A stretch of DNA of 64,000 nt from DASQPR01 sp963797605 (GTDB lineage: Bacteria > Actinomycetota > Actinomycetes > Mycobacteriales > Micromonosporaceae). The first letter of the stretch is position 1. Each line of letters starts with the position of its first letter. The notes below the pieces were generated by a model. That model did not search any database. It had not been told where the DNA came from and was given only the letters and a program-made list of their open reading frames with translations. Location of the stretch: positions 124,001 through 188,000 of the forward strand of contig CAWCPX010000017.1 of NCBI GenBank assembly GCA_963797605.1, given 5' to 3'. The position numbers and the translations under genes are program-made. This document shows, one piece after another, positions 18,808-26,821 of the stretch.

Positions 18808-20455
18808 TCAGACTTCGGCCAGCTCGAACTGCTCACCGAGTGTCTCGAGCGGCTCCGGGGCCGGCTTGCCGACACCCGCGGCCAGGGCGGCCTTCGTCGG
18901 CAGCCACGCGATGACCACGATGACGCCGATCAGGGCGGCGATGGCCGCACCGAGGCTGGCCCAGTGCATCGCGCTGACGAACGCGTTGTTACCCGCGCCG
19001 ATCAGCTGGCCCGCGACGGACGGGCTGGCGTGCTCGGCCGCCGCGTAGGTGCTCGCGACCGAGTTGCCCACGTCGGAACGCTGACCCGCCGGGATCGCCG
19101 ACAGGTGCCCGCCGATGTTGGAGCGGTAGACGGCCGACAGCAGCGAACCGAGGATCGCGATGCCGAGCGCGCCGGCGACCTGACGCACCGTGTTGCCGAT
19201 CGCCGAACCGACGCCGGCCTTCTCCCGCGGCAGCGAGGCCATGATGGACTCGGTCGCCGGCGGCATGACGTTGGCCATGCCGAGGCCCTGGAAGAAGAAC
19301 AACACGCCCAGCACCCAGATCGGCGTGGTCGCGCCGAGCAGCAGGTAGCCCGCGATGGCGAGGCCGGCGATGGCCAGACCGACGGCGCAGACGACCTTCG
19401 GACCGTAACGGCGCACGTAGGTCGCGCTGCGGGGCGCGAAGATCAGCTGCGCGGCCGCGAACGGCACGTAGAGCAGACCGGCCTGCAGCGGTGAGTAGCC
19501 GCGCACGAGCTGCAGGTAGAAGGACATGAAGAACAGCGTGCCCATGGCCGCGAAGAAGACGAGACCGACGGCGCCGACCGAGGCCGAGAACCGCGGGTTG
19601 CGGAACAGCTTCACGTCGAGCGACGGGAACTCGATGCGCCGCTCCCAGATCACGAAGGCCGCGAGCACCACGATGCCGCCGACGATCGAGCCCCATGCCT
19701 GGAGCTGGCCGAAGCCGTGGTCGCCGCCGACGACGATGCCGTAGACGAGACCGATCAGGCCGACGATCGATAGCAGCACGCCGACGATGTCGACACGGCC
19801 CGGCTTCGGGTCACGCGATTCCGGCACGATCATGCGGATCGAGGATCACGCCGACAACGACGATCGGCACGTTGATCAGGAAGACCGAGCCCCACCAGAA
19901 CTTCTCCAGCAGCGCGCCGCCCAGCACCGGGCCGATGGCGACGCCGAGACCGACGGAGCCGGCCCAGATGCCGATGGCCTTGCCGCGCTCACGCGGGTCG
20001 AAGACGTTGGAGATGATCGACAGGGTGGCCGGCAGCACGGCCGCGCCGCCGATGCCCATCAGCGCACGGGCGAAGATCAGCTGGTCGGGTGTGTGCGAGT
20101 AGGCACTCGCGAGCGACGCCAGGCCGAACGTGATCATGCCGAGCGTCAGCATCCGGCGACGGCCGATGCGGTCGCCGAGCACGCCCCAGGTGAACAGCAG
20201 ACCGGCGAACACGAGCGTGTACGAGTTGATCGACCATTCCAGCTGGCTCTGGCTGGCACCGAGGCCGTGAATCGGGTCGGCGATCGTGCGCAGTGCCACG
20301 TTGAGCACCGTGTTGTCGAGCACGACGATCAGCAGGCTGACGACCAGCACGGCAAGGATCGACCAACGGCGCGGGTGGCCGGTGTTCAGCGATTCGGTGG
20401 CTCCGGCCGCGGTGCCGGCGCCCTTCGGTAATGCGTCTGTGCGAGATTCAGACAT
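18808..20455 (-). CDS. MFS drug exporter, DHA2 (EmrB/QacA) type, one frameshift
   Basis: About 548 codons with 14 predicted membrane helices. Motif A GVLGDRIGRRRMLTLGM follows helix 2, and the DHA2-type AGSVGLGVAIGPVLGGALLE motif C follows. The frame breaks near 19835 between VPIVVVGVILDP and RMIVPESRDPKPGRVDIVGV, inside the loop after helix 6. The second half has VGSAIGNTVRQVAGALGIAI. ATG at 20455 is chosen; an upstream open stretch has no ribosome site or homology. Drug:proton antiport is the family's usual activity. Paired with the TetR gene downstream; both interrupt the otherwise conserved ruvC-yebC backbone. Confidence 0.88.
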
Positions 20456-20599
20456 GTTGCAGGCTCCCAGTTTCGATGCGTTCGCGAATCCGTCGCGCCC
20501 AGATCTCCTGGGCTCAGTCGATGCCGTCAGATCCGGTGCGCCCAAAGATTCGATACGCCTAAGACTCGTATTACCGTCGACCTTACTGGACGGCAATTG

Positions 20600-20617
20600 C
20601 GAAACGGGACGGTCTCG
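20600..20617. promoter_or_regulatory. Candidate TetR operator ahead of the MFS exporter
   Basis: CGAAAC, six bases, GTCTCG: a dyad of the CGAnAC-N6-GTnTCG form within AAACGGGACGGTCTCGT, which resembles binding sites of TetR/AcrR regulators. On the minus strand it falls between a possible TTGTTT -35 and a CGCAAT -10 about 145 bases ahead of the exporter ATG. Assignment to the local TetR protein is an inference. Confidence 0.4.
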
Positions 20618-20668
20618 TAAACAAATTATGTGACGATCTCCACTCGCCGGGAGCGGGAATACGCAAAA

Positions 20669-20694
20669 CGCCGAGGCCCGATAGGGCCTCGGCG
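20669..20694 (-). terminator. Terminator after yebC
   Basis: CGCCGAGGCCC pairs perfectly with GGGCCTCGGCG around a 4-base loop, followed on the minus strand by GTTTTGCG. It lies 20 bases after the yebC stop and would end the pdxS-pdxT-yebC transcript. Confidence 0.8.
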
Positions 20695-20713
20695 CGTGTG
20701 CGACCTGGAGGGA

Positions 20714-21466
20714 TCAGGCGTCGAGCTTCTCCATGATGTCGTCGCTGATGTCGAAGTTGCCGAACACGTTCTGCACGTCATCGGACTCTTCCAGCGCGTC
20801 GATCAGCTTGAAGACCTTCCGCGCGCCCTCCTCGTCAAGCTCGACCGTCACGCTCGGCACGAACGACGACTCGGCCGACTCGTAGTCGATGCCGGCCTTC
20901 TGCAACGCCGTGCGCACCGCGATCAGGTCGGTCGGCTCGGAGATGACCTCGAACGAGTCGCCGAGGTCGTTGCACTCTTCGGCGCCCGCGTCGAGCACCG
21001 CGTCGAGCACCGCGTCTTCGGTGTTGCCCTCGCCCGACACGATCACGACGCCCTTGCGGCTGAACATGTAGGACACGCTGCCGGCATCGGCCAGGTTGCC
21101 GCCGTTACGGGTCAGCGCCGTGCGGACCTCGGTCGCTGCCCGGTTGCGGTTGTCGGTCAGGCACTCGATCAGCAGCGCGACGCCGTTCGGGCCATACCCC
21201 TCATACATGATCGTCTGCCAGTCGGCGCCGCCGGCTTCGAGGCCGGAGCCGCGCTTGACCGCGCGATCGATGTTGTCGTTGGGCACCGACGACTTCTTCG
21301 CCTTCTGCACGGCGTCGAAGAGGGTCGGGTTGCCGGACAGGTCACCTCCGCCGGTGCGGGCCGCGACCTCGATGTTCTTGATGAGCTTGGCGAACATCTT
21401 GCCGCGCTTCGCATCGACGACGGCCTTCTTGTGCTTCGTCGTCGCCCATTTGGAGTGGCCAGACAT
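20714..21466 (-). CDS. yebC: YebC/PmpR (TACO1) family protein
   Basis: 250 residues, intact. Family markers: MSGHSKWATTKHKKAVVDAK at the start, GGGDLSGNPTLFDAVQKAKK, VPNDNIDRAVKRGSG, YEGYGPNGVALLIECLTDNR and the acidic C-terminus. Members of the family were described as transcription regulators in some bacteria and as factors relieving ribosome stalling, like mitochondrial TACO1; which applies here is unknown. The ATG shares one base with the pdxT TAA (TAATG), and ruvC follows in mycobacteria; here a TetR/MFS pair intervenes. Confidence 0.93.
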   Translation of the reverse strand: MSGHSKWATTKHKKAVVDAKRGKMFAKLIKNIEVAARTGGGDLSGNPTLFDAVQKAKKSSVPNDNIDRAVKRGSGLEAGGADWQTIMYEGYGPNGVALLIECLTDNRNRAATEVRTALTRNGGNLADAGSVSYMFSRKGVVIVSGEGNTEDAVLDAVLDAGAEECNDLGDSFEVISEPTDLIAVRTALQKAGIDYESAESSFVPSVTVELDEEGARKVFKLIDALEESDDVQNVFGNFDISDDIMEKLDA

Positions 21467-22128
21467 TACGCCTCCGTCGTCACCGTGCTTGCGTCGTGTG
21501 GTGCGACGCCGGCCACCGGCACCTGGGCATCGCGGACCATGTCCACGAAGTAGCGATGGACGCGCAGATCCCCGGTCAGCTCCGGGTGGAAGGACGTCGC
21601 GAGCAGGTTCCCCTGCCGAACCGCGACAATCCTACCGGCCGAATCGTCAGAAGCGGTACCTGCCCGACCGAGCACGGTCACCGACCCGCCGACCTTCTCC
21701 ACCCACGGTGCCCGAATGAAGACGGCGTGGAACGGGCCGGCCTCGGGCTCGACGTCGTCGAGAGCGACATCGGCCTCGAACGAGTCGACCTGCCGCCCGA
21801 ACGCGTTACGCCGCACCGTCATGTCGATGCCACCGAAGGTGCGCTGGTCGGGCCGCCCGTCGAGCACGTTCGTCGCCAACATGATCATGCCGGCACACGA
21901 CCCGTAGACCGGCATGCCGGCCGCGATGCGCTCGGCGATCGGGTCGAAGAGACCGAACTCGATCGACAGCTTGCTCATCGTCGTCGACTCGCCGCCGGGA
22001 ATGACGAGCGCGTCGACCTCGGCCAGCTCGGCGGGCCGCTTGACCGGTCGCGCGATCGCGTCGCATTCGGCCAGCGCGGTCAGGTGTTCTCGAACATCGC
22101 CTTGCAGGGCGAAGACTCCAATGATCAC
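21466..22128 (-). CDS. pdxT: Pyridoxal 5'-phosphate synthase glutaminase subunit PdxT
   Basis: 220-residue class I glutamine amidotransferase that supplies ammonia to PdxS. Catalytic cysteine in PVYGSCAGMIMLAT (near residue 79), His/Glu in LLATSFHPELTGD (near 185), and substrate motif ALVIPGGESTTMSKL (near 45). GTG start at 22128, 8 bases after the pdxS stop. One-base overlap with yebC downstream. Intact. Confidence 0.95.
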   Translation of the reverse strand: MIIGVFALQGDVREHLTALAECDAIARPVKRPAELAEVDALVIPGGESTTMSKLSIEFGLFDPIAERIAAGMPVYGSCAGMIMLATNVLDGRPDQRTFGGIDMTVRRNAFGRQVDSFEADVALDDVEPEAGPFHAVFIRAPWVEKVGGSVTVLGRAGTASDDSAGRIVAVRQGNLLATSFHPELTGDLRVHRYFVDMVRDAQVPVAGVAPHDASTVTTEA

Positions 22129-22136
22129 GGTTATAA

Positions 22137-23042
22137 CTACCAGCCACGCTCGGCGAGGCGGTGCGGCTGCGGGATCTCGTCGACGTTGATGCCGACCATC
22201 GCCTCGCCGAGGCCGCGGGAGACCTTCGCGAGCACGTCGGGGTCGTCGTAGAACGTGGTCGCCTTGACGATCGCGGCCGCGCGCTGAGCCGGGTTGCCCG
22301 ACTTGAAGATGCCGGAACCGACGAACACACCCTCGGCGCCGAGCTGCATCATCATCGCGGCGTCGGCCGGGGTCGCGATGCCGCCGGCGGTGAACAGCAC
22401 GACCGGCAGCTTGCCCGTCTCGGCGATCTCGCGGACCAGCTCATAGGGCGCCTGCAGCTCCTTGGCCGCGACGTAGAGCTCGTCTTCGGACAGCGACGTC
22501 AGCCGCCGGATCTCGCCACCGATCTTGCGCATGTGCGTCGTCGCGTTGGAGACGTCACCCGTGCCGGCCTCGCCCTTCGAGCGGATCATGGCCGCGCCCT
22601 CGGTCAGCCGCCGCAGCGCCTCGCCGAGGTTGGTCGCGCCGCACACGAACGGCACCGTGAACGCCCACTTGTCGATGTGGTTCGCGTAGTCGGCGGGCGT
22701 CAGCACCTCGGACTCGTCGATGTAGTCGACGCCGAGCGACTGCAGCACCTGGGCCTCGACGAAGTGACCGATGCGGGCCTTGGCCATCACCGGGATCGAG
22801 ACGGCCGAGATGATGCCGTCGATCATGTCGGGGTCGCTCATCCGGGAAACGCCACCCTGCGCGCGGATGTCGGCCGGCACGCGCTCCAGCGCCATCACGG
22901 CGACGGCGCCGGCGTCTTCGGCGATCTTCGCCTGCTCGGCGGTGACGACGTCCATGATCACGCCGCCCTTGAGCATCTCGGCCATGCCTCGCTTGACGCG
23001 GGACGTGCCGGTCGCGGACGGTTGGGCGCTGGTTTCAGACAC
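22137..23042 (-). CDS. pdxS: Pyridoxal 5'-phosphate synthase lyase subunit PdxS
   Basis: 301-residue (beta/alpha)8 enzyme forming pyridoxal phosphate from ribose 5-phosphate, glyceraldehyde 3-phosphate and ammonia delivered by PdxT. Motifs: KGGVIMDVVTAEQAKIAEDA, MALERVPADIRAQGGVSRMS (catalytic Asp region), IPVMAKARIGHFVEAQ (catalytic Lys) and AGGIATPADAAMMMQLGAEG. Intact, ATG start. Forms a pdxS-pdxT-yebC operon. Confidence 0.96.
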   Translation of the reverse strand: MSETSAQPSATGTSRVKRGMAEMLKGGVIMDVVTAEQAKIAEDAGAVAVMALERVPADIRAQGGVSRMSDPDMIDGIISAVSIPVMAKARIGHFVEAQVLQSLGVDYIDESEVLTPADYANHIDKWAFTVPFVCGATNLGEALRRLTEGAAMIRSKGEAGTGDVSNATTHMRKIGGEIRRLTSLSEDELYVAAKELQAPYELVREIAETGKLPVVLFTAGGIATPADAAMMMQLGAEGVFVGSGIFKSGNPAQRAAAIVKATTFYDDPDVLAKVSRGLGEAMVGINVDEIPQPHRLAERGW

Positions 23043-23084
23043 GGCTGAACAACTCCTTGAACGCTGAGGGGATCTGCGCCGATT

Positions 23085-23672
23085 CTACGCGGGCCACCTG
23101 GTCTCTTTGAGCGCCAATCGACCCGAGGTGGCCTTGCCGGTGGTCGAGATCACTTCAAGATCATTCGACGGATACGGACATCCGGCGCGATCTACAGCCG
23201 TCGTACCCAGAATCGGGTCTTCGATGTCGAAATACGTCGGCACCGGATGCTTCCGGTTGAACCGCATCACCCGCACCAGCCGGCGCCGCCGCATGGCCAG
23301 CGCGTCCCGGACCAGGTCGGTGTGGATGTGCCGGGTCAGCGACACCCGCCGGCTCGTCGCCACGAGGTCGGCCATCGCCGGCGCGGCCAACGGCGTCGGC
23401 ACCTCTCGCAGCGCCTTGGTGAGCGCGTTCTCGACGCCCTCCCGATCCTCCACGTCGGCTTCGAGGGCCGAGCGGGCGAGCATTCGCAGCTCACCCAGGT
23501 CCAGCCGGTCGGCGGCGTCGAGCGCGGCGACCGCCCGGCGGACCAGCGCGGCGTCGAGCGCGGCCCCGGCGGCGGCGGCCCGGGCGTGCAGCCGATCGAC
23601 GCGCGAGGCGATCCACGTCAGGTACGTCGCGACGAGCACCACGACCGCGACGACGCCGACAATCCACCACAT
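23085..23672 (-). CDS. Conserved membrane-anchored protein of unknown function
   Basis: 195 residues. An N-terminal membrane helix (MWWIVGVVAVVVLVATYLTW, residues 1-20) is followed by a helical region (IASRVDRLHARAAAAGAALD) and a C-terminal domain with RRRRLVRVMRFNRKHPVPTY and PYPSNDLEVIST. I do not recognise a catalytic motif. It occupies the place of Rv2609c, a membrane protein between pimA and pdxS in M. tuberculosis, but is shorter and shows no Nudix box. ATG at 23672; an upstream in-frame ATG gives a non-conserved leader. Confidence 0.75.
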   Translation of the reverse strand: MWWIVGVVAVVVLVATYLTWIASRVDRLHARAAAAGAALDAALVRRAVAALDAADRLDLGELRMLARSALEADVEDREGVENALTKALREVPTPLAAPAMADLVATSRRVSLTRHIHTDLVRDALAMRRRRLVRVMRFNRKHPVPTYFDIEDPILGTTAVDRAGCPYPSNDLEVISTTGKATSGRLALKETRWPA

Positions 23673-23743
23673 GGACGCTGATCGTAATAGCCCCGTACGC
23701 GGGACCGGCGTCGGCGCCAAGATCACCGGCAGCGGGCCGGACG

Positions 23744-24891
23744 TCAGCTGACGGAGGGAGCCGGCTCCGGGCCCACCGCGCCCGATGTGGCCTCGATCGC
23801 CGACGTGTACACCTCGAGGACCTGGCCGGCCACGACCGGCCAGTCGTACGCGGCCACGACATCGCTCGCGATCGCCGCCAGTTCCGCTCGCCGGGCCGGG
23901 TCGTCGAGCAGCGTACGCATCGAGGAGGCGAGCGCGCTGGCGTTTCCGTTCGGGAACAGGATGCCGGCCCGGCCACCGTCGAGAACCCGGCGGAACGCGT
24001 CCAGGTCGCTCGCGATGATCGCCGTGCCGGCCGACATCGCCTCGGTCAGGATCATGCCGAACGACTCGCCGCGCGTGTTCGGCGCCACGTAGATGTCGAC
24101 GCTGCGCAGCATCCGGGCCTTGTCGTCTTCGGAGACCCGGCCGAGGAACGTGACCCGGTCATGCACCTCCGGCGGCAGCATCTCGAAGAGTTCATCGGGG
24201 TCGCCCGGGCCCGCCACCAGCAGCCGCAGCTCCGGCCGGTCCGCCGCGACCTGGGCGAACGCCTCGGCGAAGATCGGGAAGCCCTTGCGCTCCTCGGTGA
24301 ACCGGCCGAGGAAACCGATCGCGCCACCGGCAGCCCGGCCAGCCGGGAAGCGGCTCGGCATCGGCGAAATGGGAGACCGCGACGCCGTTCGGGATCTCCC
24401 AGGCGCCGCCGTCGAGGTGCTCGACCTGCACCCGGCGGGCCAGCGCGCTGACCGCGATCCGGGCGGTGATCTTCTCCAGCACGATCTGCAGCAGCGGCTG
24501 GGCGGCCGCCATCGTGCGGGAACGGGTCATCGCCGTGTGGAAGGTGGCCACGACCGGGCCACGGGTCGACAGCACCGCGAGCATCGACAGGCTGGGCGTG
24601 ATCGGTTCGTGTACATGGATGACGTCGAAGCGGCCGGCGGTCAGCCATTTCCGGACCCGGGCCGCGGAGATCGGACCGAACGAGAGCCGGGCGACAGCGC
24701 CGTTGTATCGGACCGGCATCGGCTCGGCCGGCCGGGGTCATGTAGGCCGGGCCGGGCGCGTCGTCGCTGCCCGGGGCGAGCACGTTGACGTCGTGCCCGA
24801 GCGCGATCAGCGCCTCGGCCAGGTCACGGACGTGGCCCTGTACGCCGCCCGGCGTATCGAACGAGTACGGCGACACGATCCCGATGCGCAT
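23744..24891 (-). CDS. pimA: Phosphatidylinositol alpha-mannosyltransferase, two frameshifts
   Basis: GT4-family GT-B enzyme that adds the first mannose from GDP-mannose to phosphatidylinositol on the inner membrane face. N-terminal domain: IGIVSPYSFDTPGGVQGHVR at the start, then FDVIHVHEPITPSLSMLAVL in a second frame from about 24735. From about 24340 a third frame carries GGAIGFLGRFTEERKGFPIF and the donor-binding motif GESFGMILTEAMSAGTAIIA with the EX7E pair. ATG at 24891 overlaps nothing but lies directly before the acyltransferase TAG. Order pgsA-patA-pimA matches mycobacteria, which supports the mannosyltransferase call. Confidence 0.9.
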
Positions 24892-25923
24892 CTAGCCTCC
24901 GACCTGCTCACCGGTCGCGGGCACCGGTTCGGGCAACGCCCGCGACGCCGCCACCGGCGGCGGCTCCACGGCGACGGCTCCGACGGCTCCGCTGACGCCG
25001 ACGCCGCTCGTGGTTGCCGCTCCGGCACGAACATCCTGGCCAGCATGTGCCAGTCCTGCGGATGTTCCCGGATCGCCGGCCGCGAAGTTGTCGGCGATCA
25101 TCTGGACCACGATCTCGACCCGTTCGGTCAGGTTGCCGGCGTCCGGGCGGCGGCATCGCCAACGGGTCCGACAGCCGCCCGGCCGGGCCGCCCGGCTCGT
25201 AGCACATGTCGACGGTGTGCAGCGGTGCGCCGGTCTGCAGCGCCAGCAGCGCCGGGCCGGCCGGCATCCGGGTCTTGCGGCCGAAGAACTCGACCGCGAC
25301 GCCGCGCCGGGAGAAGTCGCGGTCGGCCAGCAGCGGCACGACGTAGCCCGCCTTGACCCGGTCGGCCAGCACGTCCATCACCGGCCGCGTCACCGCCGGT
25401 CAGCGGCAGGATCTCCATGCCGAGGCCCTGCCGGAAGGCGAGAAACCGCTCGTAGAGTTCTTCCGGCTGCAGCCGCTCGGCCACCGTGGTGATCGGCATG
25501 CCCATCGCGGCGACCCAGGCGCCGGCGGCGTCCCAGTTGCCCGAGTGCGACAGCGCCAGCACCGCGCCACGTTTCCGCCGCCACGTGCGCCGAGCAGCAC
25601 GTCCTCGTCGTGCAGGTGGAACGCCGGTCGCGGTTCTGCTCGCGGCGTGCGAGACGGCAGCCGGAACGCGTCGCACCAGTAGCGGGCGTAGGAGCGCATG
25701 CCCGTCGCGTACCAACAGCTGAAATTGATCTTCGGGCATTTCCGGCGCCGACCACGACCCGCAGGTTCGCCGCGAGCCGCTGCACCCCCTCGCCCTGCCG
25801 CCGGCGCGGCCCGGTCGGCGCCGGCGCGGAACAGCGGCGCTGGCGACGCCGCTCCGGAAGCGCGCGCACGACTCGCCACCCGGCCGCATAGCCGATGCTG
25901 ATCGCGCGGTTCTTCAGGGACAT
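24892..25923 (-). CDS. patA: PatA-type phosphatidylinositol mannoside acyltransferase, several frameshifts
   Basis: HtrB/LpxL-like acyltransferase that transfers palmitate to the mannose of PIM in mycobacteria. Motifs are split over three frames: SLKNRAISIGYAAGWRVVRA at the start; MPEDQFQLLVRDGMRSYARY; the catalytic HX4D motif in LALSHSGNWDAAGAWVAAMG; YVVPLLADRDFSRRGVAVEF; MPAGPALLALQTGAPLHTV; and IVVQMIADNFAAG near the end. Indels are visible near 25830, 25660, 25580, 25400, 25150 and 25060. The stop lies at 24892-24894, immediately before the pimA ATG. A short Pro/Ala tail follows the conserved part. Confidence 0.85.
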
Positions 25924-25968
25924 GGCCGGCTCCTCGCTATCGGCCAGCGTGTCATGCCGGCGCCCCGC

Positions 25969-26629
25969 CTACGGTCGGTTCTCGGCCGGCAGTTGGTCGG
26001 CCTCGCGGGTGGCGCGCATATTTGCACGGTCCTGCTGGTAAACGGTGGCGACGCGCTGACCGATCGTGACGATCGACGCGATGGCGAGCAGGCCGAGCAC
26101 GATATCAAGGCCGTATTTCAGGCCGAAACCGGAGAGCAGGCCGCCGACGCCGATCGCGACCAGGCGCTCCGCCCGCTCGACGAGCCCGACGTTGGCGGTC
26201 ATGCCGAGGCTCTCCGCGCGCGCCTTCGCGTAGGAGACGACCTGCCCCGCCACCAGGCAGACGAGCGCCGCCGCCGCACCCCACGTGTGGTGGTGGACGC
26301 CCATCCAGTAGGCGACAGCGCCGAAGATCGCGCCGTCGGCGACCCGGTCGGAGGTCGAGTCGAGGAACGCCCCGAACTTGCCGCCGCGGCCCAGCTTGCG
26401 CGCCATGTTGCCGTCGATGAGGTCGGTGAACGCGCTCAGCGTGACGATCACGGTGCCGGTGATGAAGCGACCGGTCAGCGCGAACACCACCGAGCCGGTG
26501 ATGACACCGATCGTGCCGGCCACGGTGACGGCGTCGGGCGAGACGCCGAGCCGCAGCAGCAGGTCGGAGGGCGCGTTGAAGATGCGCGTGAAGAGCGGCG
26601 CGAGCGGAGACGTTGAAGATCTTTGCCAT
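25969..26629 (-). CDS. pgsA: Phosphatidylinositol phosphate synthase (CDP-alcohol phosphatidyltransferase), one frameshift
   Basis: Integral membrane enzyme joining CDP-diacylglycerol and inositol phosphate, the entry to PI and PIM lipids. The family signature is complete in LIDGNMARKLGRGGKFGAFL followed by DSTSDR (D-x2-DG-x2-AR-x8-G-x3-D-x3-D), with five or six membrane helices. ATG at 26629 (MAKIFNVS) is in a different frame from the rest; one indel near 26605 joins it to PLAPLFTRIFNAPSDLLLRL. A longer upstream frame to 27003 would overlap the divergent EF-G2 gene and is rejected. Confidence 0.9.
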
Positions 26630-26753
26630 AGCCGTCCCACCTTATCGGCGACATGGCACGCCGCGATATCGCGGGTGGGGCACATAACCCGAGCCGTTTG
26701 GTGACAGGCTTGATCGTCATACAAGACTGCGGCCAGATCGCGCGTCGGGGTTG

Positions 26754-26769
26754 TGTGACGCCGGTCACG
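26754..26769. promoter_or_regulatory. CRP/GlxR-type palindrome ahead of EF-G2
   Basis: TGTGACGCCGGTCACG fits the TGTGA-N6-TCAC pattern of CRP/GlxR regulators. It is 53 bases upstream of the EF-G2 ATG in the divergent gap with pgsA. A TTGGTG/TACAAG pair with 16-base spacing (26698-26725) could be a promoter upstream of it. Binding is inferred only. Confidence 0.4.
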
Positions 26770-26821
26770 GGTGTGGGATCGACATAATTCCACTCGGGCA
26801 ATTCGACCTGGAGGTGCGGTC

